From: Rhodobacteraceae bacterium S2214
GTDB lineage: Bacteria; Pseudomonadota; Alphaproteobacteria; Rhodobacterales; Rhodobacteraceae
NCBI GenBank assembly: GCA_025141675.1
Contig: CP081161.1
Span: 2,392,001-2,456,000, forward strand
Direction of reading: 5' to 3'
DNA: 64,000 nucleotides
Part shown: positions 52,892-61,605 of the stretch, one piece after another
How positions within the stretch are numbered: position 1 is the first letter of the stretch
Layout of the letters: the number at the start of each line of letters is the position of its first letter
Translations under genes and position numbers: made by a program
Notes under the pieces: generated by a model
Databases searched by the model: none
Told to the model about the DNA's origin: nothing
The model's input: only the letters and a program-made list of their open reading frames with translations

Positions 52892-53520
52892 ACGTCCGTG
52901 TTCTGATTGTAGACGATCACCCAATGGTCACCGAAGGCATCCAAGCGATCCTTGAAAGCTATGACGACATCACGGTCGTCGGTGCACTGAACAACGGGCG
53001 CGAGGCGGTTGAACAGGTCGGTGATCTTGCGCCTGACGTGATCTTGATGGACCTCAACATGCCGGACGTGAGCGGACTGAATGCGACCGAAATGATCTTA
53101 GAGAAATGCCCAGACACCCGCATTCTGATCCTTTCGATGCACAACAGCCCCGAATACATCAACACTGCCCTTTCACACGGCGCCAAAGGGTATGTCCTGA
53201 AAGACGTGCCGACCGACGAGATCAAGACGGCAATTGAAACCGTGATGGCGGGCCAACAATACCTGTGTACGGGGGCCAAAACATCGCTGTCGCCGCGTAT
53301 CGCAGACGGGCGCGAACCGCTGACAGGGCGCGAACAGACGATCCTGCTGGAACTGGCGCAAGGCAAGTCCAACAAAGACGTGGCCGCGACGCTGAATATC
53401 TCTGTACGCACGGTTGAAACACACCGCAACAACATCAAACGCAAACTCGGGATTTCCAGTACAGCTGGGCTGACCCGCTACGCAATGGAACACGGCGTAC
53501 TCCAAGGCACGGGACGTTAA
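52888..53520 (+). CDS. LuxR/NarL-family response regulator
   Basis: A 210-residue transcription regulator: receiver domain with phospho-acceptor Asp55 (VILMDLNMPD), acidic pocket IVDDH, Lys in YVLKDVP; C-terminal LuxR HTH (LTGREQTILLELAQGKSNKD and ISVRTVETHRNNIKRKL). Starts in a 4-base overlap with the kinase stop codon, thus coupled. Likely controls the divergent TRAP operon and itself. Confidence 0.95.
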   Translation: MNVRVLIVDDHPMVTEGIQAILESYDDITVVGALNNGREAVEQVGDLAPDVILMDLNMPDVSGLNATEMILEKCPDTRILILSMHNSPEYINTALSHGAKGYVLKDVPTDEIKTAIETVMAGQQYLCTGAKTSLSPRIADGREPLTGREQTILLELAQGKSNKDVAATLNISVRTVETHRNNIKRKLGISSTAGLTRYAMEHGVLQGTGR

Positions 53521-53522
53521 GT

Positions 53523-54089
53523 GTGGGCGATCCTGTCTTCTTTACATCCAAGAACGACTTTGCGGCTTGGTTCGCAGAAAATCCCGCAGCAACAGAACTT
53601 TCTGTTGGTTACTACCGCAAAAGCACTAAACGGCCCAGCATCACATGGTCGGAATCCGTGGACGTCGCACTATGCTACGGCTGGATCGACGGGGTGCGCA
53701 AATCAATCGACGATCAAAGCTACAAAATTCGATTTACGCCTCGCAAAATCAATAGCGTATGGAGTGCTGTGAATGTCAGAAAGGTACAGGAATTCATCCC
53801 GCTTGGGCTAATGAAACCAGCGGGGCTGCACGTCTACAACAACCGTAAAGACACCAAAGGCTACACATCTGCGGACCGCAACGTCCCGCTGTCACCGGAT
53901 TTTGAGGCACAAATCAAAGCCAACCCGGCAGCATGGGATTTTCTCAATGCGCTCGCGCCATCCTACAGAAGGGATTCCATCTGGTGGGTCATGAGCGCAA
54001 AACACGAAGATACACGACTAAAAAGGCTCGGTATTCTGATTGAATCTTGCCAAGCGGGGATGAAAATCCCGAGCATGCGCAAGACCTAA
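53523..54089 (+). CDS. YdeI/OmpD-associated family protein
   Basis: A 188-residue cytoplasmic protein of the YdeI-like family (WSESVDVALCYGWIDGVRKS, IRFTPRKINSVWSAVNVRKV). Starts at a GTG two bases after the response-regulator stop and may be on that transcript. The function of the family is unresolved, with links to polymyxin and stress tolerance in some species. Confidence 0.85.
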   Translation: MGDPVFFTSKNDFAAWFAENPAATELSVGYYRKSTKRPSITWSESVDVALCYGWIDGVRKSIDDQSYKIRFTPRKINSVWSAVNVRKVQEFIPLGLMKPAGLHVYNNRKDTKGYTSADRNVPLSPDFEAQIKANPAAWDFLNALAPSYRRDSIWWVMSAKHEDTRLKRLGILIESCQAGMKIPSMRKT

Positions 54090-54214
54090 ACACCCGCCAC
54101 GAGATCGCTAAACTGTGATGTATCTCTGCTATTTTTGAGGTGGTGGTTTTACATCCGCTCGGCCACCCCTATGTCACTGAACACAACTTGAACAACGCGC
54201 TCAAAGGACACAAC

Positions 54215-55078
54215 ATGACGTATACGCCCCCCAAAGTCTGGACATGGGACGCCGAGAGCGGCGGCAAGTTCGCCAATATCAACCGCCCCATCGCAGGCGC
54301 GACCCACGACAAAGACCGCCAAATCGGCAAACACCCGCACCAGCTGTATTCGCTAGCAACGCCCAACGGCGTCAAAGTCACGATCATGTTCGAAGAACTT
54401 TTGGCGGCAGGTCACACAGACGCCGAATATGATGCGTGGCTAATCAACATCCAAGAAGGCGACCAATTCTCGTCCGGCTTTGTGGAGGTGAACCCGAACT
54501 CCAAGATCCCCGCCCTGTTCGATGAGACCAACGGCGTGCGTATCTTCGAATCCGGCGCGATCCTGCTGTATCTGGCCGAAAAATTCGGGGCGTTCCTGCC
54601 GACCGATCCCAAGGCACGGGTCGAAACCCTGAACTGGCTGTTCTGGCTCCAAGGCTCCGCGCCTTATCTCGGCGGTGGCTTTGGCCATTTCTACGCCTAT
54701 GCGCCCGAAAAGTTCGAATACCCGATCAACCGCTTTGCAATGGAAACCAAGCGCCAACTCGACGTGCTCGACCGTCGTTTGGGCGAGGCCAAATATTTAG
54801 GCGGAGACGACTATTCCATCGCCGATATGGCGACCTTCCCGTGGTACGGCGCGCTCGTGCAAAATCAGGTCTACGAAGCCGCCGAGTTCCTCGACGTTGC
54901 ATCCTACAAAAACGTAAACCGCTGGGTGGACGACATCTCCGCACGTCCGGCGGTGGTGCGCGGTAAGATGGTGAACAAAGCATGGGGCGACGAAGACCAG
55001 CAACTACGTGAACGCCACGATGCGAGCGATTTTGATACCCAAACATGGGACAAAATCAAACCGGCAGACGCTGAGTAA
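54215..55078 (+). CDS. yghU: Glutathione S-transferase, YghU type
   Basis: Disulfide-bond oxidoreductase of the nu-class GST group, active with two bound glutathiones. 287 residues. Start at the ATG at 54215 with AAAGGA upstream; the frame opens earlier at 54140 without support. Motifs: YSLATPNGVKVTIMFEELL, GFVEVNPNSKIPAL, IFESGAILLYLAEKFG (thioredoxin-fold cis-Pro and GSH site) and the C-terminal helical domain with GDDYSIADMATFPWYG. A hairpin (TGCCAAGCA / TGCTTGGCA) follows the stop. Confidence 0.93.
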   Translation: MTYTPPKVWTWDAESGGKFANINRPIAGATHDKDRQIGKHPHQLYSLATPNGVKVTIMFEELLAAGHTDAEYDAWLINIQEGDQFSSGFVEVNPNSKIPALFDETNGVRIFESGAILLYLAEKFGAFLPTDPKARVETLNWLFWLQGSAPYLGGGFGHFYAYAPEKFEYPINRFAMETKRQLDVLDRRLGEAKYLGGDDYSIADMATFPWYGALVQNQVYEAAEFLDVASYKNVNRWVDDISARPAVVRGKMVNKAWGDEDQQLRERHDASDFDTQTWDKIKPADAE

Positions 55079-55084
55079 AACGAA

Positions 55085-55111
55085 CTTGCCAAGCATTTAC
55101 GGGTGCTTGGC
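55085..55111 (+). terminator. Hairpin after YghU-type gene
   Basis: Perfect 9-base stem TGCCAAGCA / TGCTTGGCA with 8-base loop TTTACGGG, 8 bases after the stop. No T-run follows, so it may be only an RNA-protecting stem. Its right arm overlaps the start of the ftsB-like fragment. Confidence 0.5.
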
Positions 55112-55144
55112 ACGATCCGGACGGATGAGATTGCTATTCGGTAA
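55103..55144 (+). pseudogene. Remnant of an ftsB 3' end
   Basis: 42 bases encoding VLGTIRTDEIAIR plus stop, matching the C terminus VLGMIRADEIVIQ of the intact ftsB (29279-29320) at 33 of 42 bases and 9 of 13 residues, with the stop codon in register. Both copies are followed by TTTGGCTG (29322 and 55157). No upstream ftsB sequence is present: the YghU-type gene ends 24 bases before. It lies 1.1 kb upstream of pdhA, the usual downstream neighbour of ftsB. Confidence 0.75.
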
Positions 55145-55266
55145 TCGGTGCATTAATTTGGCTGTTCCGGCTTTGTGACCCTTCTCGACCGCTTCTCAAA
55201 ATCGAAAAAAACCGCTCAATTGCTAAACGGCAATTTATGTAGATTGTATCCCGTGTTTTGCAAAAT

Positions 55267-55986
55267 TCATTCTGCGAGCAACTCTTTGACCTTTGGATGG
55301 ATCAACCAGCCAAATGCACAGTGGTGCGCAAAAAAATTGCTGTCTCTATTCCAAATCTCGTCACTTAGCCAGGCACCAAAATGCCACTTTGCCGAAAACC
55401 AATTCTCCAATGCATGGGGTTTAGATCCGATATTCGAAAGGATGTAGTCTTTGTCCTCTGACGATGCCGTTTGAACAAGTTGAACTGCCGTTTCGCGAAG
55501 AAGCGCGTCTACTCCTTCAGCATATTGCCCAGTTTTACCATCGCAAAAGCCCCAGCGACCCAACGCGTGCAGTAGAAATTCCCTAGAAGGTAAACCGCTG
55601 GAATCAATCAGCTCTAGCGAAACAAGGATCGGTTCCAGATCATGATCAACAGGCATCGGATCGGTCAGCGCACGAGAGCAGCCGTAAAAATGAGTATTCA
55701 AACAAAGCGCCGTGTCCAAGAATGCCTGAATACAGGGAATGTCGCCCGACGCGTCCCCATCGATCACTTCCAACATTTGCGCTATTGATTTCGACGGCTT
55801 GTAGCCTTGGAATGACGTGTCTTCTGGTGGATCGAAATGCCACAAAAACCGACACGCGTGTTCCCATGTTGAGTCGAAGCAATGCTCAAAGCTCGTACGT
55901 CCATTCAAGGCTCTGTTGCGAACGTACTCCAAAAGTTGCTTTTTCACGAGCCGCTCATTTGGTTCCGAAAGTTGAATTAACGCCAT
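55267..55986 (-). CDS. Hypothetical protein, orphan
   Basis: A 239-residue, probably soluble protein I do not recognise. Sequence features: FEHCFDSTWEHACRFLWHFD, ALGRWGFCDGKTGQYAEGVD, FSAKWHFGAWLSDEIWNRDS; rich in Trp, Phe and Cys, with acidic patches. More AT-rich than its neighbours and oriented against the pdh operon, it interrupts the ftsB-pdhA region between the ftsB fragment and pdhA. Such a lone gene could be a recently acquired immunity-like or cargo gene, but nothing proves it. Confidence 0.6.
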   Translation of the reverse strand: MALIQLSEPNERLVKKQLLEYVRNRALNGRTSFEHCFDSTWEHACRFLWHFDPPEDTSFQGYKPSKSIAQMLEVIDGDASGDIPCIQAFLDTALCLNTHFYGCSRALTDPMPVDHDLEPILVSLELIDSSGLPSREFLLHALGRWGFCDGKTGQYAEGVDALLRETAVQLVQTASSEDKDYILSNIGSKPHALENWFSAKWHFGAWLSDEIWNRDSNFFAHHCAFGWLIHPKVKELLAE

Positions 55987-56241
55987 TCAAATTAGCCCCT
56001 ACCGTCTAAAACGCCCAAGTGAACTGCGTGCCCCCGGACAGTCAAGCTTTGGCTGAAAGGAGATTGCCGACTTCCTCAGAGCCGAGCCGGTCCACTCACG
56101 TCCTACCCATTTTCCATCCGCATCCCACATATTCCCCCACCGAATACCTCATATGTCGTTTGCATCTCGTAACGTCATGTGTTTTGCTTTAGGGGATAGT
56201 TTAACACTAAACTAATTTACGAATTGGATGGAGGACCGCCC
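55987..56241 (+). promoter_or_regulatory. pdhA upstream region with inverted repeat
   Basis: Includes TAGTTTA-ACAC-TAAACTA (56197-56214), a perfect 7-base inverted repeat with 4-base centre, 28 bases before the pdhA ATG. Its middle TTAACACTAA matches the TTAGCGCTAA core of the edd and aldolase sites at 8 of 10 positions. Probably an operator and promoter zone. The rest (55990-56190) shows no gene. Confidence 0.55.
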
Positions 56242-57243
56242 ATGCCGCCAAAGAAGGCCGCCGCGAAGTCGAACGTCTCAGCTGAAGAATTGCTGGGACA
56301 TTACCGGGAAATGCTGCTGATCCGGCGGTTTGAAGAAAAGGCGGGCCAGCTTTATGGCATGGGTCTGATTGGTGGCTTTTGTCACCTTTATATCGGTCAG
56401 GAAGCCGTTGTTGTGGGTCTAGAGGCCGCAGCAAAAGAGGGCGACAAGCGCATCACATCTTACCGTGACCACGGCCACATGTTGGCCTGCGGCATGGACC
56501 CCAAAGGCATCATGGCCGAATTGACAGGTCGCGAAGGTGGCTTTTCAAAGGGTAAAGGCGGGTCGATGCACATGTTCTCGAAAGAGAAGCATTTCTACGG
56601 CGGCCACGGGATTGTTGCAGCACAGGTACCGCTGGGTGCCGGTCTGGCGTTTTCTGACAAATACAAAGGCAATGATAATGTGACCTTCACTTACTTCGGT
56701 GACGGCGCTGCCAACCAAGGTCAGGTTTACGAGACCTACAACATGGCTGAACTGTGGGAACTTCCCGTCGTGTTCGTCATTGAAAACAACCAATATGCGA
56801 TGGGCACATCCGTTCAACGTTCGACGAAGTCCCCGTCCCTGTGGGAACGCGGTGCGGCTTACGGCATCGAAGGCGAAGAAGTTGACGGCATGGACGTCAT
56901 CAAGGTCAAAGAGGCCGGCGAACGCGCAGTGGCACACTGCCGTGCTGGCAAAGGCCCGTACATCCTAGAGGTTAAGACATACCGCTATCGCGGCCATTCC
57001 ATGTCTGACCCTGCGAAATACCGGACCCGCGAAGAAGTCCAAAAAATGCGCGACGAACGTGACCCGATTGAACAGGTCCGTGACGCGCTGCTGAAAGGCA
57101 AACACGCCTCCGAGGATGACTTGAAGGCCATCGACAAAGAAATCAAAGCTGTCGTGAACGAAGCTGCTGAATTCTCCAAGGAAAGCCCGGAGCCCGCGCT
57201 CGAAGAGCTTTGGACAGATATCTACAACGAGGAGACAGCATAA
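56242..57243 (+). CDS. pdhA: Pyruvate dehydrogenase E1 alpha subunit
   Basis: ThDP-dependent decarboxylase half of the PDH complex, converting pyruvate to acetyl units. The ATG at 56242 has GGAGG at good distance (an in-frame ATG at 56224 lies within that site). Motifs: [23 protein letters not shown], the ThDP loop [20 protein letters not shown] and phosphorylation-loop-like [14 protein letters not shown]. 333 residues. One-base stop/start overlap (TAATG) with pdhB. Confidence 0.97.
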   Translation: MPPKKAAAKSNVSAEELLGHYREMLLIRRFEEKAGQLYGMGLIGGFCHLYIGQEAVVVGLEAAAKEGDKRITSYRDHGHMLACGMDPKGIMAELTGREGGFSKGKGGSMHMFSKEKHFYGGHGIVAAQVPLGAGLAFSDKYKGNDNVTFTYFGDGAANQGQVYETYNMAELWELPVVFVIENNQYAMGTSVQRSTKSPSLWERGAAYGIEGEEVDGMDVIKVKEAGERAVAHCRAGKGPYILEVKTYRYRGHSMSDPAKYRTREEVQKMRDERDPIEQVRDALLKGKHASEDDLKAIDKEIKAVVNEAAEFSKESPEPALEELWTDIYNEETA

Positions 57244-58616
57244 TGGCTATCGAAATTCTCATGCCCGCCCTGTCTCCGACGATGGAAGAAGGTACATTGG
57301 CCAAATGGCTGGTGAAAGAAGGCGACACCGTTTCATCCGGCGACATTATGGCCGAGATTGAGACCGACAAAGCAACGATGGAATTCGAAGCTGTTGACGA
57401 AGGTATCGTCGGCAAGATCGTTGTGGCCGAAGGCACCGAAGCTGTGAAGGTGAACGACGTCATCGCGATCCTCGTGGAAGAAGGCGAAGACGTACCAGAA
57501 GCTGGTGCAGCACCTACAGCGCCGCAAGCAGCCGCCGCACCCGCAACGGAAGAGACTGCCAAAGCCCCAGCCGAGGCCGCAGCACCTGCCGCCCCTGCCC
57601 CAGACCAGTCGCCTGATTGGCCCGAAGGCACCGAAATGAAGAAGACCACGGTCCGCGAAGCCTTGCGCGACGCGATGGCTGAAGAAATGCGGAACGACGA
57701 AGACGTATTCCTGATGGGTGAAGAAGTTGCCGAATACCAAGGCGCTTACAAAATCTCCCAAGGTCTGTTGGACGAATTCGGCGCCAAACGCGTGATTGAT
57801 ACGCCGATCACCGAGCATGGTTTTGCTGGGATCGCCACTGGCGCATCCTTTGGTGGTCTGCGCCCGATTGTGGAATTCATGACATTCAACTTCGCGATGC
57901 AAGCGATTGACCACCTGATCAACTCTGCGGCCAAGACATTGTATATGTCAGGCGGTCAGATGGGTGCACCTATGGTGTTCCGTGGGGCCAATGGTGCAGC
58001 GGCGCGTGTGGGTGCCCAGCATTCCCAGTGTTACGCCGCTTGGTATATGCAGGTTCCGGGTCTGAAGGTTGCGATGCCTTACTCTGCAGCTGATGCCAAA
58101 GGTTTGCTGAAAACAGCGATCCGCGACAATAACCCTGTGATCTTCCTCGAGAACGAAATCATGTACGGCAAGTCGTTTGACGTGCCTGTCATGGATGACT
58201 TCACCATTCCATTCGGGAAAGCCAAAATTGAACGGGCGGGCGACGACGTCACCATTGTATCCTTCGGGATTGGCATGACCTACGCGCTTGAGGCGGCTGA
58301 GAAATTGGCGGCCGAAGGCATCAATGCCGAAGTGATCAACCTGCGGACATTGCGTCCAATGGATACCGAAACTATCCTCGCGTCTGTGCGCAAGACCAAC
58401 CGTTGTGTGACCGTCGAAGAAGGCTGGCCGCAAGGCAGCGTCGGCGGCTACATCTCTGGTGTGATCATGCAAGAAGCGTTCGATTACCTCGATGCGCCAG
58501 TGATCACATGCACAGGTAAAGACGTGCCGATGCCATATGCGGCGAACCTTGAAAAGCATGCGCTTTTGACCACGGACGAAGTGGTAGATGCGTGCAAAAA
58601 GGTAACGTACCGGTGA
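57243..58616 (+). CDS. pdhB: Pyruvate dehydrogenase E1 beta subunit with N-terminal lipoyl domain
   Basis: Beta half of E1. Residues 1-80 are a complete lipoyl domain with lipoyl Lys43 in [11 protein letters not shown], then a ~45-residue Ala/Pro linker, then the E1-beta domain ([40 protein letters not shown]). 457 residues versus ~330 for E1-beta alone; the fused lipoyl domain is known in alphaproteobacteria. About 71 of the first 83 residues are identical to the E2 lipoyl domain. One-base overlap (TGATG) with the following small gene. Confidence 0.96.
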   Translation: MAIEILMPALSPTMEEGTLAKWLVKEGDTVSSGDIMAEIETDKATMEFEAVDEGIVGKIVVAEGTEAVKVNDVIAILVEEGEDVPEAGAAPTAPQAAAAPATEETAKAPAEAAAPAAPAPDQSPDWPEGTEMKKTTVREALRDAMAEEMRNDEDVFLMGEEVAEYQGAYKISQGLLDEFGAKRVIDTPITEHGFAGIATGASFGGLRPIVEFMTFNFAMQAIDHLINSAAKTLYMSGGQMGAPMVFRGANGAAARVGAQHSQCYAAWYMQVPGLKVAMPYSAADAKGLLKTAIRDNNPVIFLENEIMYGKSFDVPVMDDFTIPFGKAKIERAGDDVTIVSFGIGMTYALEAAEKLAAEGINAEVINLRTLRPMDTETILASVRKTNRCVTVEEGWPQGSVGGYISGVIMQEAFDYLDAPVITCTGKDVPMPYAANLEKHALLTTDEVVDACKKVTYR

Positions 58617-58927
58617 TGCGTTTGGCAGGCATGATCGCGGGCTTGGGACTGGTGGCATCGGCTGCCAGCGCCCAGATGCCCGCAGATTGCCCGCCCAACG
58701 GTCTACTGATTGAACGCGGTGATCATTCCCACACGGTTGAGATCATCATTGGCTGCCTGTCGGATCCCGAAGACCTCGGGCGTGCGATGGCCCTGATGAC
58801 CCGCGAAGTCGCCTACCTGCATATCGAACAAAACCTAAGACAATCCTACGTCGCAGTCGAAGAGGTGTTGGTTGAATCCTACGTCTCTGAAATTCTAGAA
58901 CCCAGCGTTCCTGCGCCCGGTCAATAA
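58616..58927 (+). CDS. Small exported protein inside the pdh operon
   Basis: A 103-residue protein with a signal peptide ([20 protein letters not shown]). The mature ~83 residues hold two Cys (PADCPPNG, IIGCLSDPE) and an acidic helical tail (QSYVAVEEVLVESYVSEILE). Its ATG overlaps the pdhB stop by one base and pdhC starts 12 bases after it, so it is translated with the complex subunits but exported. Function unknown. Confidence 0.8.
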   Translation: MRLAGMIAGLGLVASAASAQMPADCPPNGLLIERGDHSHTVEIIIGCLSDPEDLGRAMALMTREVAYLHIEQNLRQSYVAVEEVLVESYVSEILEPSVPAPGQ

Positions 58928-58939
58928 CGGAGCCATTCC

Positions 58940-60259
58940 ATGCCTATTGAAATCCTGATGCCCGCCCTGTCGCCTACGATGGAAGAAGGGACGCTTGCCA
59001 AATGGCTCGTCAAAGAAGGTGACACTGTGTCGTCTGGCGACGTGATGGCTGAAATTGAAACAGACAAAGCCACGATGGAATTCGAAGCCGTTGACGAAGG
59101 TGTGATCGGTAAGATCGTAATCGCCGAAGGGTCCGAAGGCGTGAAGGTCAACGAAGTGATCGCTGTTCTGCTCGAAGATGGCGAAAGCGCGGATGATATT
59201 GGGTCAGCACCTGCGGCCAAAGCGGAACCGGCAGCGCCAACTGCTGCCGCGGCTGCAGAGGCGGCCCCCGCAGGGGGCTCCGATAAGGCCGCCACACCTG
59301 CGCCAGCAGCACCTGTCAAAGACGGAGAACGTGTTTTCGCGACCCCTCTTGCCCGCCGCATCGCCGCTGACAAAGGTCTGGATCTGGCCGACGTCGCAGG
59401 TTCCGGCCCGCGTGGCCGTATTGTGAAGGCTGACGTGGAAAACGCGCAACCGGGTACAAAACCTGCTGCAGCTGCGGCAAGCGCGCCAGCGAAAGCGGCC
59501 CCTGCTGCTGCTGCTTCCGTCGCCACAGGCCCAAGCACCGATGCCGTTCTCAAGACTTATGCCGATCGCCCTTACGAGGAAATTTCGCTCGACGGAATGC
59601 GCAAAACGATTGCTGCCCGCCTGACAGAGGCAAAGCAATCCGTGCCGCACTTCTACCTGCGCCGCGATATCAATCTGGACGCCTTGCTCAAGTTCCGCAG
59701 CCAGTTGAACAAACAGTTGGAGCCACGCGGCGTGAAGCTGTCCGTGAACGATTTCATCATCAAGGCCTGTGCTTTGGCGTTGCAGCAAGTTCCTGAAGCC
59801 AACGCCGTTTGGGCTGGTGATCGCACACTGCAGTTCGAAAAATCTGACGTTGCGGTTGCTGTCGCGATTGAAGGCGGGTTGTTCACACCGGTCCTGAAGG
59901 ACGCCGAAATGAAGTCCCTGTCGGCTTTGTCCGCTGAAATGAAGGACCTCGCCACCCGTGCGCGCGACCGCAAGCTGGCCCCGCACGAATATAGCGGTGG
60001 ATCATTCGCGATTTCCAACCTCGGCATGTTCGGCATCGACAACTTTGATGCAATCATCAACCCACCGCACGCCGCAATTCTGGCCGTTGGTGCAGGCACG
60101 AAAAAGCCAATTGTCGGCGCTGATGGTGAACTGACTGTGGGCACTGTAATGTCCACAACGCTGAGCGTGGATCACCGTGTGATTGATGGCGCGCTGGGTG
60201 CGAACCTGCTCAACGCCATCAAGGACAATCTTGAGAACCCAATGACAATGCTCGCGTAA
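58940..60259 (+). CDS. pdhC: Dihydrolipoamide acetyltransferase (PDH E2)
   Basis: Core of the PDH complex that transfers acetyl from lipoyl to CoA. Order: lipoyl domain (1-80, Lys43), Ala/Pro linker, peripheral-subunit-binding domain ([20 protein letters not shown] and [12 protein letters not shown], ~133-170), second Ala linker, and the catalytic domain with [12 protein letters not shown] (His412, Asp416). 439 residues. GGAG is 9 bases before the ATG. E3 (lpd) is not in the window. Terminator follows. Confidence 0.97.
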   Translation: MPIEILMPALSPTMEEGTLAKWLVKEGDTVSSGDVMAEIETDKATMEFEAVDEGVIGKIVIAEGSEGVKVNEVIAVLLEDGESADDIGSAPAAKAEPAAPTAAAAAEAAPAGGSDKAATPAPAAPVKDGERVFATPLARRIAADKGLDLADVAGSGPRGRIVKADVENAQPGTKPAAAAASAPAKAAPAAAASVATGPSTDAVLKTYADRPYEEISLDGMRKTIAARLTEAKQSVPHFYLRRDINLDALLKFRSQLNKQLEPRGVKLSVNDFIIKACALALQQVPEANAVWAGDRTLQFEKSDVAVAVAIEGGLFTPVLKDAEMKSLSALSAEMKDLATRARDRKLAPHEYSGGSFAISNLGMFGIDNFDAIINPPHAAILAVGAGTKKPIVGADGELTVGTVMSTTLSVDHRVIDGALGANLLNAIKDNLENPMTMLA

Positions 60260-60280
60260 AGCGACGTCATTACGAAACAG

Positions 60281-60310
60281 AAAACGCCGGGCCATTTGGT
60301 CCGGCGTTTT
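60281..60310 (+). terminator. Rho-independent terminator of the pdh operon
   Basis: Stem AACGCCGGGCC / GGTCCGGCGTT (one G-U pair), loop ATTT, then TT. About 23 bases after the pdhC stop codon. The A-run before and T-run after could make it work in both directions. Confidence 0.85.
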
Positions 60311-60349
60311 GCATTTTGACTGAAGTAAGCGGACGTGGAAAGGACGGGA

Positions 60350-60383
60350 GCCTCCGGCGGAGATTTAGAAGACGTCAAAGATG
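60350..60383 (+). repeat. Dispersed intergenic repeat, copy 2
   Basis: GCCTCCGGCGGAGATTTAGA and onward; first 11 bases are identical to copy 1 at 38198 and the remainder is a diverged version of its AT-rich tail. It lies between the pdh terminator and the end of cysE. Confidence 0.5.
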
Positions 60384-60414
60384 CTATTAATGCGTACCAT
60401 CGTTGCCGTGCAAT

Positions 60415-61224
60415 CTAGCTGATCGCGTCGAACAGGTGGTCCATTGTCAGCGACGGTTGTGAACAGCCGCTTTCGCCCACGATCCGTGCGGGCACACCCG
60501 CCACCGTTTTCATCGGCGGCACAGGTTCCAGCACGACAGAACCTGCTGCGATCCGGCTGCAATGGCCCACGGTGATATTCCCCAGCACCTTGGCCCCTGC
60601 CCCGATCAACACACCGTCCGCGATTTTCGGATGACGATCGTCGTCTTCTTTTCCGGTCCCGCCAAGTGTAACCGAATGCAGCATCGACACGTTATCGCCG
60701 ACAACGGCTGTTTCACCAACGACAATCGAATGTGCGTGGTCGATCATAATGCCTTTACCGATCCGCGCTGCCGGGTGGATGTCCACCCCGAACAATTCGG
60801 ACACGCGCATCTGCACGTAATAAGACAAGTCTTTACGACCCGTATTCCACAGCCAATGCCCAAGACGGTAAGCCTGCACCGCTTGAAAGCCTTTGAAGAA
60901 CAACAGCGGTTGCATCAAACGGTGGCAAGCCGGATCACGATCAAAGATAGCAACGAGGTCGGCCCGCGCAGATGCTGTCAGATTGGTGTCCGCCGCATAT
61001 GCTTCGTCCAAGATTTCCCGCAGGATTTGTTCTGACATTTCGCGTGACGCGAGCTTCATGGAAATCCTGTAGGCCAGTGCTTGTTCAAAGCTGCCGTGGT
61101 GCAGGATGCCAGCATGCACCAATCCACCCATCAATGGTTCGGACATGATCGCGGCTTCAGCTTCTTCGCGGATGCGATGCCACACGGGGTCAACCGTGCT
61201 CAGGGCTGCGTTATTTTGGGCCAT
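60415..61224 (-). CDS. cysE: Serine O-acetyltransferase
   Basis: First step of cysteine synthesis, acetyl-CoA plus serine to O-acetylserine. N-terminal helical domain (MAQNNAALSTVDPVWHRIRE, YRISMKLASREM) and C-terminal left-handed beta-helix of hexapeptide repeats (HPAARIGKGIMIDHAHSIVV, VSMLHSVTLGG, HPKIADGVLIGAGAKVLGNI). Catalytic His and Asp lie in DHAH and the PLLFFKGFQAVQAYRLGHWL segment precedes the helix. 269 residues. Convergent with pdhC. Confidence 0.96.
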   Translation of the reverse strand: MAQNNAALSTVDPVWHRIREEAEAAIMSEPLMGGLVHAGILHHGSFEQALAYRISMKLASREMSEQILREILDEAYAADTNLTASARADLVAIFDRDPACHRLMQPLLFFKGFQAVQAYRLGHWLWNTGRKDLSYYVQMRVSELFGVDIHPAARIGKGIMIDHAHSIVVGETAVVGDNVSMLHSVTLGGTGKEDDDRHPKIADGVLIGAGAKVLGNITVGHCSRIAAGSVVLEPVPPMKTVAGVPARIVGESGCSQPSLTMDHLFDAIS

Positions 61225-61305
61225 GGTGTCGCATCCTTGCGCTGTGTCATGTCGTTCTAATCTAGTTAGGTTCGGCGCGACAAGAAAAAACCCCGTGAAC
61301 TGAAT

Positions 61306-61605
61306 TTACGCAGTTTGCGCATGGTTTTGACGTTTGGCGAGCAGTGCGGCCACCACCACCTGTAGTGCTTCCAAGTAAGCCGTCTCGCAGGGGGCGTGTG
61401 TGCTTTCCATCTGAAATCCCCTCATTGCGCTCGACAGCGTGCCGGTCCCAAAGTCAGGATGTCCCCGCCGCAGTTTTTTTCGGTAGCGGTCCGCTGTATC
61501 TGCTGCCTGTAGCGCTTGAATCATCAGCGCGACACGTTGATCCGGCGGATGATCCCGCAGGATCAATGCCGCCGTGTGCAGATCAGACAAATGGACCGGA
61601 CGCAT
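61306..61605 (-). CDS. Conserved small protein downstream of GTA cluster
   Basis: A 99-residue soluble, mainly helical protein (MRPVHLSDLHTAALILRDHP, ALQAADTADRYRKKLRRGHP, CETAYLEALQVVVAALLA). It starts directly after the stop of the GTA tail protein, with no gap, and so is co-transcribed or coupled. Proteins of this type are often the last gene beside the gene transfer agent in Rhodobacterales; a role in GTA is possible but unproved. Confidence 0.75.
   Translation of the reverse strand: MRPVHLSDLHTAALILRDHPPDQRVALMIQALQAADTADRYRKKLRRGHPDFGTGTLSSAMRGFQMESTHAPCETAYLEALQVVVAALLAKRQNHAQTA

Noticed and set aside
29321..55102. Calling the 26 kb between the ftsB copies a classical mobile island
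   Set aside because: No integrase, relaxase, transposase or phage gene is visible and most genes are typical core metabolism; only a rearrangement is supported.
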